From Nocardia sp. NBC_00508 (GTDB taxonomy: Bacteria; Actinomycetota; Actinomycetes; Mycobacteriales; Mycobacteriaceae), in assembly GCF_036346875.1 (NCBI RefSeq), contig NZ_CP107852.1, positions 3,782,001 to 3,846,000 on the forward strand: DNA of 64,000 nucleotides, written 5' to 3'. Below the pieces are notes generated by a model. That model was not told the DNA's origin and searched no databases. It worked only from the letters and a program-made list of their open reading frames with translations. Positions 46,999-55,708 of this stretch are shown here, in pieces (positions within the stretch are counted from its first letter, which is position 1; each line of letters starts with the position of its first letter). The position numbers were made by a program, and so were the translations under genes.

Positions 46999-47276
46999 TA
47001 GATCCGGATCTCGGTGTGGTACTCGAATTCCCGGAAGTCGGCGCCCATGATCTGGGCAGCGAGCTCGCTCGAGGTACCCGTGCCGCGGAAACGCTCTATC
47101 GCGGCGCGGGTCGCCCAGCGCTCGTAGACGTTGACCCGATCGGGCTCGATCAGGTCCGCGCCGAGATCGAAGTCCAAGCATCCTTCGGTGGCGCGGGCCA
47201 GCCGCACCACCTCGCGGCAGCTGTCGAGGTAGCTGTCGCGATCGGTGACGCGCAGGTATCCGGCGACGATCAGCAC
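46998..47276 (-). CDS. Antibiotic biosynthesis monooxygenase (ABM)-domain protein
   Basis: 92 aa from GTG 47276. Ferredoxin-like ABM fold: VLIVAGYLRVTDRDSYLDSC, EGCLDFDLGADLIEPDRVNVYERW, and the terminal EFEYHTEI. Such dimers are putative quinol monooxygenases or stress proteins. Weak ribosome binding site; an extension upstream looks non-coding. Its stop codon lies in a dispersed repeat. Confidence 0.75.
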   Translation of the reverse strand: MLIVAGYLRVTDRDSYLDSCREVVRLARATEGCLDFDLGADLIEPDRVNVYERWATRAAIERFRGTGTSSELAAQIMGADFREFEYHTEIRI

Positions 47277-47518
47277 GCAACCGAGTCCAGGTCCCGATGC
47301 CTTGACCTCGAGGTAACTCGAGGTTGTTGGCTTGGCGGATGAGTCACGATCCCCCCGCAACCGCGTCCAGCGCGGATGCGCGGTCGCAGGCAGGGGAACG
47401 GCCGGAAAATCGGTTGGTCGACGCCCGATCCGGTGCGACCCTGGAATGTCGGACCTCGATGCGAACATCACCGAGGGACCCATTCCGCGCCGCCAGTCAC
47501 GTACCGCGAGGGGGAGCT

Positions 47519-49330
47519 TTGTCTGTCGCACTGGACATTTCGTCGGCCGAACCGGAGGCCGATAGACCGGAGCGGCCCGCCGCCGCGGGCCGAGGGCATT
47601 CGCTGCGCCGGTTCTGGCCGTACCTGCGTCCGCATCTCGGGATGCTGCTCGCCGCGAGCGGTCTCGCGCTGCTCGCGAGCCTGACGGCCATCGTGATTCC
47701 ACTGATGATCGCGCGAATCATCGACGGCCCGGTCGCGCATCGCGATCTCGCCGGAGCCATCGGCCCGGTGGCCGTCGTCGCGGTGCTCGGGCTGGTGGAG
47801 GCGGGCGGCGTGTGGGGTCGCCGATGGCTGGTCGCCGCGCCCGCCACGCGCTTCGAAATAACTTTGCGCGCCAAGATCTTCCGCAAGTTGCAAGCGCTGT
47901 CGATCGGCAGGCACGACGCGTGGGAGTCGGGTCAGCTGCTGTCGCGTGCGGTGGACGACCTGTCCACCATGCGACGGTTCGTGTCCTTCGCGGGGCCGTT
48001 CCTGCTCATCCACACCGTGATCATCCCGGTCGGGCTCATCGCGCTGGTCGCGCTGAGCTGGCAGATCGGCCTGATCTTCGCGATCGTGTCGATCCCGTTG
48101 GTGGTCATCTGCATTCGCTTCGAGCGCCGGTACTCGGTGGCCTCGCGGCGTTCGCAGGACCAGGCCGGCGACCTGGCCACCACGGCTGAGGAGTCCGCGC
48201 AGGGCGTGCGGGTGCTCAAGGCGTTCGGACGCGGTGCGTTCTTCGGCCGCCGGTTCACCGCCCAAGCGCGCCAGCTGCGGCAGACCGAACTGCTGAAAGT
48301 GCGTTTGGACGCGACGCTGTGGTCGGGCATGGTGAGCCTCCCGCGGCTGGCCATCGCGTTCGCGCTCGGCTACGGCGGCTACGCGGTGGCGCACGGCGCG
48401 ATGACGCTCGGCACCCTGGTCGCGGCCATCACGCTGGCGACTTTCCTGCAGTGGCCGATCATTTGGACCGGCTTCCTGCTGGCCGAGCTGAACGACGCGC
48501 GCACCGCGGCCGACCGGTACTGGGAGATCATCGACACCCCGATCGACATCACCGACCCGGCCGATCCGGTGGACCTGCCGGAGCACATCGTCGGCGAACT
48601 GCGTTTGACAGGTGTGCGTTTCGCCTTTCCCGACGCGGAAAACGCGGTGCTGCATGATGTGTCGCTGAAGCTGCGTCCTGGTGAGACGGTGGCGCTGGTC
48701 GGCGCGACGGGCAGCGGGAAGACGGCACTGCTCAACCTGATCCCGCGCCTGTACGACGTGACCGGTGGCGCGATCACCATCGACGGAATCGACGTCGCGA
48801 CGATGCGCGTCGCCGACCTGCGTTCGCTGGTGTCGGTGGCGTTCGAGGATCCGGTGCTGTTCTCCGCGAGCGTGCGGGAGAACGTCGCGCTCGGCGACCC
48901 ATCCGCCTCCGATGCCGACGTGCGCCGCGCCCTGGATGTCGCCCAGGCCACGGAATTCGTGGACAACCTGCCCTGGGGCTTGGACACCAGGATCGGCGAA
49001 CAGGGCCTGAGCCTGTCCGGCGGTCAGCGTCAGCGACTCGCGCTGGCCCGTGCGGTGCTTTCCGGCGCAGCCGCCGGAAAGCGCAGCCGGATCATGGTGC
49101 TCGACGACCCGCTGTCCGCGCTCGATGTGGAGACCGAGGAGCGGGTCCAGGCGCGGCTGCGCACCGTGCTGGCCGACGCCACGACGCTGCTCGTCGCGCA
49201 CCGCCCGTCCACGGCGGCGCTGGCGGATCGGGTGGCGGTGCTCGTCGACGGCCGGATCGTCGCCGAGGGAACCCACGACCAGCTGCTGCGTACCAGCAAG
49301 AGGTACCGAGAACTGATGGGCGGTGAGTAG
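47519..49330 (+). CDS. ABC exporter half-transporter A (degenerate ATPase site)
   Basis: 603 aa from TTG 47519, behind GAGGGGGAG. Six membrane helices (about 35-320), then an ATPase domain with Walker A GATGSGKT, signature LSGGQRQR and Walker B RIMVLDDPLSALD. The residue after the Walker B Asp is Asp, not the catalytic Glu. The next gene, two bases downstream, encodes the partner with an intact Glu. This is the standard asymmetric arrangement of heterodimeric exporters. Substrate unknown; the lipid-enzyme neighbourhood hints at a lipid or drug. Confidence 0.88.
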   Translation: MSVALDISSAEPEADRPERPAAAGRGHSLRRFWPYLRPHLGMLLAASGLALLASLTAIVIPLMIARIIDGPVAHRDLAGAIGPVAVVAVLGLVEAGGVWGRRWLVAAPATRFEITLRAKIFRKLQALSIGRHDAWESGQLLSRAVDDLSTMRRFVSFAGPFLLIHTVIIPVGLIALVALSWQIGLIFAIVSIPLVVICIRFERRYSVASRRSQDQAGDLATTAEESAQGVRVLKAFGRGAFFGRRFTAQARQLRQTELLKVRLDATLWSGMVSLPRLAIAFALGYGGYAVAHGAMTLGTLVAAITLATFLQWPIIWTGFLLAELNDARTAADRYWEIIDTPIDITDPADPVDLPEHIVGELRLTGVRFAFPDAENAVLHDVSLKLRPGETVALVGATGSGKTALLNLIPRLYDVTGGAITIDGIDVATMRVADLRSLVSVAFEDPVLFSASVRENVALGDPSASDADVRRALDVAQATEFVDNLPWGLDTRIGEQGLSLSGGQRQRLALARAVLSGAAAGKRSRIMVLDDPLSALDVETEERVQARLRTVLADATTLLVAHRPSTAALADRVAVLVDGRIVAEGTHDQLLRTSKRYRELMGGE

Positions 49331-49332
49331 GG

Positions 49333-51219
49333 GTGAGTACCGAGACGACCGTCTCGAAAGACGATGCAGCGCCGGAAAGTTCGGTCAGCAAGGACGATGC
49401 GTCCGACTGGCGCGGCATCGCGAACGAGGACAAGGAGGTCACCGAGACCGGAAACCTGGTGCTGGCCGGTCGATCCCGGCGGCTGCTGCTCGACTTGGTC
49501 CGGCCCTACCGCAAGCTGGCCGCGCTCGCGCTGGTGCTCATCGTGGTGGACAACATCGCGATGGTGTCGGCGCCGCTGTTCGTCGCGCACGGATTGGACA
49601 CCGGCATCGTGCGAGGCGTCGAGGGGAACTGGGCGCCGCTCGCCTGGACCGTGGCCGGTTACCTCGGCTCGGTCCTGGTCGGCGTGGCGACCACGTTCTC
49701 CTTCTTGCGAGTGTCCGGCAGGCTCAGCCAGAGCGTGCTGTTCGACCTGCGGGTCCGTTCGTTCACACATATGCAGCGCCTCAGCGTCGCCTTCCACGAG
49801 AAGTACACCTCGGGCAAGGTGGTCGCCCGGCTCACCGGCGATATCGACACCCTGCAGGACCTGCTGGAGAGCGCGCTCAATCAGGCGCTGAGCGCGATCC
49901 TCTCGGTGCTCACCATCGCGGCGCTGCTGATCTACCTGGACCAGACCCTCGCCGCGATCGTGCTGGCCGGTTTCGTCCCCCTGGTGCTGGTCACCCGCTG
50001 GGCGCAGCGCAGGCAGCGGGCGGGCTACCGCCGTACCCGTGGCGCGATCGCCAAGGTGGTGGTGCAGTTCGTCGAGTCGATGGGCGGCATGCGGGCGGTA
50101 CAGGTGTTTCGCCGTGAACAGCGCAACGAGTCGGTGCTCGCGATCGAGGACGCCGAGTTCCGTCAGGCGACCACCGCGGCCATGCGCGGCATGGGCGACT
50201 ATGCGGGGCTGACCAAACTGCTCGGCAACCTGACCACGGTGACCATCATCGTGGTCGGCGCGTGGCGGGTGATCGAGGGCGATCTCGCGGTCGGCGTGCT
50301 CGCGGCCTACCTGCTGTACCTCAACGAGTTCTACGGCCCACTGGACGAACTCGCCCAGGTGTTCAACGCCTACCAGTCCGCGGCTGCGGCGCTGGAGAAG
50401 ATCTCGGGCGTGCTCGAGGAGGAGCCCTCGGTACCGGAGCCCGCGAAGCCGGTGACGTTGGGCAAGGCGTCGGGCGCGGTGCGGATGGACAAGGTGTGGT
50501 TCGGCTACGGGGGCGGATCCGCCGCGGATCCGCGCCCCGTGCTGCCCGAGTTCACCCTGGAGATCCCGGCCGGGCAGGTGATCGCTCTGGTCGGCGCGAC
50601 CGGTGCGGGCAAATCGACGCTGGCGAAGCTGCTGACGCGGTTCTACGACCCGTCCGGTGGCGGAGTCAGCCTGGACGGCATCGACCTGCGCGAGCTGTCG
50701 GACGTCGATCTGCGCCGCAACGTGGTGATGGTCACGCAGGAGTCCTATCTGTTCTCCGGCTCGGTCGCCGACAACATCCGGCTCGGCAGGCCAGCAGCCA
50801 CCGACGCAGAGGTGTTCGCCGCGGCGCGTGCGGTCGGTCTGTACGACTTCGTGCAGGCGCTGCCCGAGGGCTTCGGCACCGACGTGCGCAAACGCGGCGG
50901 CAGGCTCTCCGCGGGGCAGCGGCAGCTGGTCGCGTTCGCGCGGGTGTTCCTGGCCGATCCGGCCGTGATCGTGCTGGACGAGGCCACCTCGAGCTTGGAC
51001 ATCCCGAGCGAGCGGCTGGTGCAGCGGGCGCTGGAGACCGTGCTGCGCGGACGCACGGCGGTGATCATCGCGCACCGGTTGTCCACGGTGGCGATCGCGG
51101 ATCGGGTGCTGGTGCTCGAATCGGGCCGGATCGTCGAGGACGGCGCCCCGAACGCCCTGATCGCGGGAACGGGCCGGTTCGCCGACCTGCATGCGGCTTG
51201 GCGGGAGTCGCTCGTATGA
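49333..51219 (+). CDS. ABC exporter half-transporter B (active ATPase site)
   Basis: 628 aa, GTG start at 49333. Membrane domain about 55-330, ATPase with Walker A GATGAGKS, signature LSAGQRQL, Walker B VIVLDEATSSLD and H-loop IAHRLSTV. Its consensus-type Walker B contrasts with subunit A. The N-terminal 45 residues are hydrophilic and acidic. It overlaps the following glycolipid-binding gene by 4 bp (ATGA), so all three genes form one operon. Confidence 0.88.
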   Translation: MSTETTVSKDDAAPESSVSKDDASDWRGIANEDKEVTETGNLVLAGRSRRLLLDLVRPYRKLAALALVLIVVDNIAMVSAPLFVAHGLDTGIVRGVEGNWAPLAWTVAGYLGSVLVGVATTFSFLRVSGRLSQSVLFDLRVRSFTHMQRLSVAFHEKYTSGKVVARLTGDIDTLQDLLESALNQALSAILSVLTIAALLIYLDQTLAAIVLAGFVPLVLVTRWAQRRQRAGYRRTRGAIAKVVVQFVESMGGMRAVQVFRREQRNESVLAIEDAEFRQATTAAMRGMGDYAGLTKLLGNLTTVTIIVVGAWRVIEGDLAVGVLAAYLLYLNEFYGPLDELAQVFNAYQSAAAALEKISGVLEEEPSVPEPAKPVTLGKASGAVRMDKVWFGYGGGSAADPRPVLPEFTLEIPAGQVIALVGATGAGKSTLAKLLTRFYDPSGGGVSLDGIDLRELSDVDLRRNVVMVTQESYLFSGSVADNIRLGRPAATDAEVFAAARAVGLYDFVQALPEGFGTDVRKRGGRLSAGQRQLVAFARVFLADPAVIVLDEATSSLDIPSERLVQRALETVLRGRTAVIIAHRLSTVAIADRVLVLESGRIVEDGAPNALIAGTGRFADLHAAWRESLV

Positions 51220-51881
51220 CGCGCGAGCTATGCGGGCGAGGGCTTGGTGTCGCTTACGGTAGATACGTGACGACCCAAGCCTCCGACCCCGAGAGCCGCG
51301 CCGAGAGCCCCCAGGAATCCCGGTGGCCGGCGATTCTCACCTGGCGCGCCCACGACGCGTCGCGGATGGAGTCGGTGCGGGTGACGCTCAACGGCAATCG
51401 CATCCGCGCCGCCGGGCGCATGATCGGCGGCGCGTGCGCGGAACATCCCCCGTTCAGCGCTTCGTATGACCTGGTTACCGACGAGAACGGCGCGACCAAG
51501 CGGCTCTCGCTGCGCACCACGACGGCCGCCGGTGAGCGGCACGCCTCGATCGCCCGTGACGAAGAGAGCTACTGGCTCATCGACGCGGGTGGCAACCACG
51601 TCCGCTCCACCTTCGCCGGGGCACTCGACGTGGACGTGGTGCTCAGCCCGTTCTTCAACACTCTGCCGATTCGCCGCTACGACCTGCAGCACGCCGTTGA
51701 GGACGTGCAGGTCCCGGTGGTCTACGTCCGCTTGCCCGACCTGCTTGTCCAAGAGGCCACACTGATCTACAGCAGCGCGGCCGACGGCATCAGCGTGCTG
51801 TCCCCGGTCTCCAGCGCGACCGTCACGGTCGACGCCGACGGCTTCCTGCTGGACTACCCGGGCCTGGCGGAGCGGATCTGA
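51216..51881 (+). CDS. Putative glycolipid-binding-family protein (PF06475-like)
   Basis: 221 aa from ATG 51216 (GGGAG eight bases upstream, ATGA overlap with the exporter); GTG 51267 is the alternative. The body has paired strands of the glycolipid-binding family: LTWRAHDASRMESVRVTLNG, FSASYDLVTDENGATKRLSL, SYWLIDAGGNHVRSTFAGAL, DVDVVLSPFFNTLPIRRYDL. The family is typically a cytosolic barrel of unknown ligand. Operon position with the exporter suggests a related lipid substrate (inference). Confidence 0.75.
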   Translation: MTRELCGRGLGVAYGRYVTTQASDPESRAESPQESRWPAILTWRAHDASRMESVRVTLNGNRIRAAGRMIGGACAEHPPFSASYDLVTDENGATKRLSLRTTTAAGERHASIARDEESYWLIDAGGNHVRSTFAGALDVDVVLSPFFNTLPIRRYDLQHAVEDVQVPVVYVRLPDLLVQEATLIYSSAADGISVLSPVSSATVTVDADGFLLDYPGLAERI

Positions 51882-51889
51882 CCGAGCTG

Positions 51890-52072
51890 TTCAACCGAGC
51901 CCGGTGAGGACGCCGCCGCGCTTCCCTGCCGAACGCGGGCCCACCGGCCGGGGGTGGTCGCCTGGGCCGGAGAGGAGTTCTGACCATGCTCTTCAGTCGA
52001 GTCGGGTGAGGACGCCGCCGCGCTCTCCGGCCGAACGCAAGTCCTCCAGCCAATTGTGGTCACCCGGTCGGA
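51890..52072. repeat. Tandem duplication of the tyrA 3' end, about 100-bp period
   Basis: The segment from about 51893 matches that from about 51993. GGTGAGGACGCCGCCGCGCT occurs in both, with flanking bases largely conserved over about 80 bp. Only the right-hand copy is in frame with tyrA. The left copy would encode PGDHPRP...SAGKRGGVLTGL, a diverged version of the tyrA ending PGDHNWL...SAGERGGVLTRLD. A fossil of a local tandem duplication. Confidence 0.7.
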
Positions 52073-52943
52073 CATCGGTGATCTCCCAGCGCCGCGCCGA
52101 TTCGTAGCGTTGTCGCGCGTCATGCCCCGCTTCGACGAGTTCCGCGAGGGATTGCTCCGCGCGCAGGCTGTCGCGCGCCGCGCCGAGCACCCTGAGCGTG
52201 TCGTCCAGAACTTCCAGCAGCGCGGCGGAATTCGGTTCACAGATCGCGCGAACCAGATCCGGTGCGGTGCCCGCGACCCGGGTTCCATCGCGGAACGATC
52301 CGGCCGCCAGGCCGAGCGCGAGTTCGCCGCCCGCGGCGCCGGCCGTAGCCAACGCCTCGGCGAGTACATGCGGCAGATGTGAGATGCGGGCCACGGCGCG
52401 ATCGTGCTCCGCGGCCACGACCGGAACGACCACCGAGCCGCAATCCAGGGCGAGCCGCACCACGCGGCGCCACGGATCGGCGCGGGTTCCCTCGTCCACG
52501 CCGACCGCCCACACCGCATCGCGGAACAGGCCGGGATCGGTGGCGGCCCACCCGGATTCGGCGGTGCCCGCCATCGGATGACCGCCGACGAACCGGTCGG
52601 CGAGGCCGTGCGCGCGCACGGCCGCCGCGACCGGCGCCTTCACGCTCACCACGTCGGTGAGCGTGCAGTGTGGCGCGAAGGTGGCGATCGCGGAGAGCAT
52701 GTGCTCCACCGCCGGCATCGGTACCGCGATCACGATCAGCGCGGCGGTTTCCGCGGCGCGTTGCAGTGCGGCGCTCAGGTCTTCGGTGACGTCGAATCCG
52801 TCGGTGCGCGCGGCGTGCGCACCCGCCGCGGAGCGGTTGTACCCCCAGCCGTCATAGCCTGCGGCGATGGCCGCGCGCAGCAGCGACCCGCCGATCAGAC
52901 CCGTCCCCAGGACACATATGGGTGCTTGCTTCGCCGAAGTCAC
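51993..52943 (-). CDS. tyrA: Prephenate dehydrogenase
   Basis: 316 aa from GTG 52943. NAD-binding Rossmann motif VLGTGLIGGSLLRAAIAAG, VVSVKAPV, the active-site GGHPMAGTAESGW and catalytic His region ARISHLPHVLAEAL. It makes 4-hydroxyphenylpyruvate for tyrosine synthesis. There is no ACT domain. Divergent from the TadA-associated gene with about 58 bp between starts, which in actinobacteria is a conserved order (tyrA next to the tadA pair). Confidence 0.88.
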   Translation of the reverse strand: MTSAKQAPICVLGTGLIGGSLLRAAIAAGYDGWGYNRSAAGAHAARTDGFDVTEDLSAALQRAAETAALIVIAVPMPAVEHMLSAIATFAPHCTLTDVVSVKAPVAAAVRAHGLADRFVGGHPMAGTAESGWAATDPGLFRDAVWAVGVDEGTRADPWRRVVRLALDCGSVVVPVVAAEHDRAVARISHLPHVLAEALATAGAAGGELALGLAAGSFRDGTRVAGTAPDLVRAICEPNSAALLEVLDDTLRVLGAARDSLRAEQSLAELVEAGHDARQRYESARRWEITDVRPGDHNWLEDLRSAGERGGVLTRLD

Positions 52944-53001
52944 CGGAACAGATTGGCATACGACTTCAACATTTGAGCTCGAGCAGACTACCGTTGCGGC
53001 C

Positions 53002-53541
53002 ATGGCAGCACAGCGCTCGGGCACGAACAGGGCGGCGTCGGAAGATTACGACGACGTGGAAGGGTTCGCAGTGGCGGTTGTCCGCGAAGAAGGCAAGTGG
53101 CGATGCAGCCCGCTGAGCCGGGAGGCGCTCACCGATTTGTCCGCCGCGGAAAACGAACTCAAGGCTTTGCGCAGCTCCGGTGCGGTATTCGGCCTACTCG
53201 ACATCGACGACGAGTTCTTCATCGTGCTACGGCCCGCGCCGAGCGGCACGAGGATGCTGGTGTCGGACGCGACTGCCGCGATCGATTACGACATCGCCGC
53301 GGACGTCCTGGAGGCGTTGAACGTGGACATCCCCGACATCGACCCGGACGAGCTCGATGACATCGAGCCGTGGGAGGAGGGCGACCTCGGGGTGCTGGCC
53401 GATCTCGGCCTGCCCGAACCGGTGCTGAGCGTCATCCTCGCCGAGACCGACCTCTACCCGGACGAGCAACTCGGCATGATCGCCCAGCGGCTCGGCTTCG
53501 GCGGCGAACTCTCCGCGGTGCTGGACAAACTGCCGCGCTGA
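53002..53541 (+). CDS. tRNA adenosine deaminase-associated protein
   Basis: 179 aa. Matches the actinobacterial family always found before tadA: FAVAVVREEGKWRCSPLS, ENELKALRSSGAVFGLLDID, the acidic stretch IDPDELDDIEPWEEGDLGVL and the ending YPDEQLGMIAQRLGF. Role unknown, presumed to assist TadA. It ends one base before the tadA start codon. Confidence 0.85.
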   Translation: MAAQRSGTNRAASEDYDDVEGFAVAVVREEGKWRCSPLSREALTDLSAAENELKALRSSGAVFGLLDIDDEFFIVLRPAPSGTRMLVSDATAAIDYDIAADVLEALNVDIPDIDPDELDDIEPWEEGDLGVLADLGLPEPVLSVILAETDLYPDEQLGMIAQRLGFGGELSAVLDKLPR

Positions 53542-53542
53542 C

Positions 53543-54043
53543 GTGGGAGTTCTCCGGGGCGACCCGATTACATCGGACGCCGACATGATGCGCGTCGCCC
53601 TCGATGCCGCGGCCGCGGCCGCGGCCGCGGCCGCGGCCGCGGCCGGAGAGCGTGACGTACCGGTCGGCGCGGTCGTATTCGATTCCACCGGAAGGGAACT
53701 GGCACGCGCGGCGAACGCACGCGAAGCGCTCGGTGACCCGACCGCGCATGCGGAGATCCTGGCGCTGCGCCGCGCGGCCGCGGTCCACGGCGCCGGGTGG
53801 CGGCTGGAGGGCGCCACCCTCGCCGTCACGCTGGAGCCGTGCACCATGTGCGCGGGGGCCTTGGTGCTCGCCCGGGTCGGCCGGTTGATCTTCGGTGCGT
53901 GGGAGCCGAAGACCGGCGCCGTCGGCTCGCTGTGGGACGTGGTCCGAGACCGTCGGCTCAACCACCGTCCGCAGGTGCGCGGGGGCGTGCTCGAGGCGGA
54001 GTGCGCGGCGCTGCTCGACCAGTTCTTCCGCGCCCAGCGCTGA
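53543..54043 (+). CDS. tadA: tRNA-specific adenosine deaminase with poly-alanine expansion
   Basis: 166 aa from GTG 53543. Deaminase zinc motifs TAHAEILAL and PCTMCAGAL are intact, with VPVGAVVFD at the substrate side. TadA converts A34 to inosine in tRNA-Arg(ACG), the very tRNA at 14181 in this window. The first helix contains 13 consecutive alanines encoded by a (GCCGCG)n microsatellite (53606-53644), where other TadA proteins have a mixed ALxxAxxAAAxGE sequence. Confidence 0.9.
   Translation: MGVLRGDPITSDADMMRVALDAAAAAAAAAAAAAGERDVPVGAVVFDSTGRELARAANAREALGDPTAHAEILALRRAAAVHGAGWRLEGATLAVTLEPCTMCAGALVLARVGRLIFGAWEPKTGAVGSLWDVVRDRRLNHRPQVRGGVLEAECAALLDQFFRAQR
53606..53644 (+). repeat. Hexanucleotide repeat (GCCGCG)6.5 inside tadA
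   Basis: 39 bp of uninterrupted GCC/GCG alternation coding for 13 alanines. The unit is two codons, so slippage would change the length of the helix without shifting the frame. Confidence 0.9.
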
Positions 54044-54109
54044 GCGCGGCGTCATCGCAGGTCACCAGGCGATTTAGCGTTCTGGCGACGGTCCGGTATG
54101 GTTGTCGGC

Positions 54110-54197
54110 GGTGGCGTGTCCGAGCGGCCTAAGGAGCACGCCTCGAAAGCGTGTGAGGGGTAACCCCCCTCCGAGGGTTCAAATCCCTCCGCCACCG
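54110..54197 (+). tRNA. tRNA-Ser (anticodon CGA)
   Basis: 88 nt, class II. GGTGGCG (54110-54116) pairs with CGCCACC (54190-54196), with discriminator G. The anticodon loop CTCGAAA between CACGC and GCGTG gives CGA. A long variable arm is present. Confidence 0.96.
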
Positions 54198-54202
54198 CTT
54201 CC

Positions 54203-54237
54203 GCCCCTCATCTGTTCGCACAGGTGAGGGGCTTTTT
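54203..54237 (+). terminator. Rho-independent terminator of tRNA-Ser(CGA)
   Basis: GCCCCTCATCTG pairs with CAGGTGAGGGGC (one G-T pair) around a 6-nt loop, followed by TTTTT. Confidence 0.9.
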
Positions 54238-54280
54238 CGCTCCGCAGGACCAGTGCGCTACCAGCCGAAGGAGGCACGCG

Positions 54281-54736
54281 GTGACCGAACTCGACCATCA
54301 CTACTGGATGAACCGGGCCATCGAGCTCGCGCGCCTGTGTCCGGTGGTGGAGGGCGCGTTCTCGGTGGGCGCGGTGATCGTCGCCGACGGCGCGGAGATC
54401 TCGACCGGCTACTCCCGTGAGTCCGACCCGAAAGAGCACGCCGAGGAGGCCGCGCTGGGCAAGCTCGACGCGGCCGACCCCCGGTTGGTGCGCGCCACGC
54501 TCTACAGCACGCTGGAACCGTGCTCGGAGCGAGCGACGAAGACCCGCCTGCCGTGCACCGACCGGATACTGCGGGCCGGTATCCCGGTCGTGGTGATCGC
54601 ATGGCGGGAGCCGTCGACGTTCGTCGTGAATTGCGTCGGTGTGGAAAAGCTCCAGCAGGCAGGCGTCACGGTAATCGAGCTCCCCGAACTGGCGGCCGCG
54701 GCGATGTCGATGAACCGGCATCTCGATCTGTCCTAG
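54281..54736 (+). CDS. Cytidine/RibD-type deaminase domain protein
   Basis: 151 aa from GTG 54281, with AAGGAGGC upstream. Zinc motifs EHAEEAALGKL and PCSERATKTRLPC resemble the deaminase half of RibD rather than TadA (Cys-x8-Cys). HHYWMNRAIELARLCPVVEG is the RibD-like N-terminus. There is no reductase domain, so it is a stand-alone pyrimidine or nucleotide deaminase. Substrate unknown. Confidence 0.82.
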   Translation: MTELDHHYWMNRAIELARLCPVVEGAFSVGAVIVADGAEISTGYSRESDPKEHAEEAALGKLDAADPRLVRATLYSTLEPCSERATKTRLPCTDRILRAGIPVVVIAWREPSTFVVNCVGVEKLQQAGVTVIELPELAAAAMSMNRHLDLS

Positions 54737-54745
54737 CGGCTCGGC

Positions 54746-55699
54746 TCATTCGTTGTAATCCCAGTACTGCAGCCATGTCACCGACGCGAACAGCAGCAGC
54801 GTCAGCGCGTAGAGCACGACGATCACCGCGGCTCCGGCGGCGCTGATGCGCAGGCCCGCACCGTCGATCGGATCGAGCCAGCGCCGGAAACGTGCCGCCA
54901 CCGCGGGTGACAGGACATAGCTCATCAGCCCGACGCTGACGATCTGGCTCAGCCACATCGCCAGCCAGGGCGCCGCTCCGGCCCGGTCCAGTACCGGGCC
55001 GAGGAATCGGGACAATGTCATCACGGTCGGATACAGCACAAGCAGCACCAACATGGCGATCTTCCACGTCGGCGTCATTTTGGTCTGGCCGTCGATCGTC
55101 CGCATCGTGGACCCGAACGGTGTGGTGTGCGCGTCCACGGTGAAGTCCTCGGTCAGTTTCGAGCGCAACTCCGGCAAGGCGGCGGCGCGATCGTCCGAGC
55201 GCATCCAGTCCGTCAGCTGGCTTCCCGTTCGGAACCGGAGCACCGAGAACCAGCGCCCGCCCTCGCCGGAGGGGAAGAGGGCGGCGCCCTCGAATCCCGG
55301 AAACGTGGAACTCGCCGCGACAAGTCGCGCTTCGGTCGCCGCGAATTCGGTTTCTTTGCCGCGGGCGACGCTGTGCCGGAATATACCGGTTCCTGGTGGC
55401 GGCAATCCTCCTTCGACGATGATCAGATCCGAACTCTTGCGGCGAAACCCGAGGGACTCGCCTTCACTGAGCGAGCGCGCTCGCTCGGAGGAGTCCAGGA
55501 AATGGTGCAGCAGTTGTTCGGATCGAAATGTAATGCTGAAACCCGGCTCCAGTTGTGGGTCTTCGCTCACCGCGACGGCGGCGCCCACGAATCCTTCAGC
55601 AGTTTCGGCGATTTCGGTCATCCGCGCCAGCCAGGCTCGAAAATCCGCGTCGTCGGCGGGGCGGTGGAAGAGAGTAACCGCGGTCGCGGCGGCGTTCAT
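54746..55699 (-). CDS. ABM-domain protein with C-terminal membrane helices
   Basis: 317 aa. Two antibiotic-biosynthesis-monooxygenase-like domains in tandem (about 5-95: TAVTLFHRPADDADFRAWLA; about 105-190: GIFRHSVARGKETEFAATEA ... WFSVLRFRTGSQLTDWM). Three hydrophobic segments follow (210-230, 242-262, 287-312). The ABM-membrane fusion is known in actinobacteria but uncharacterised. AGGAGCC precedes ATG 55699. It shares strand and a 9-bp gap with the amidohydrolase upstream, probably one operon. Confidence 0.78.
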   Translation of the reverse strand: MNAAATAVTLFHRPADDADFRAWLARMTEIAETAEGFVGAAVAVSEDPQLEPGFSITFRSEQLLHHFLDSSERARSLSEGESLGFRRKSSDLIIVEGGLPPPGTGIFRHSVARGKETEFAATEARLVAASSTFPGFEGAALFPSGEGGRWFSVLRFRTGSQLTDWMRSDDRAAALPELRSKLTEDFTVDAHTTPFGSTMRTIDGQTKMTPTWKIAMLVLLVLYPTVMTLSRFLGPVLDRAGAAPWLAMWLSQIVSVGLMSYVLSPAVAARFRRWLDPIDGAGLRISAAGAAVIVVLYALTLLLFASVTWLQYWDYNE

Positions 55700-55708
55700 C
55701 GACGGCTC

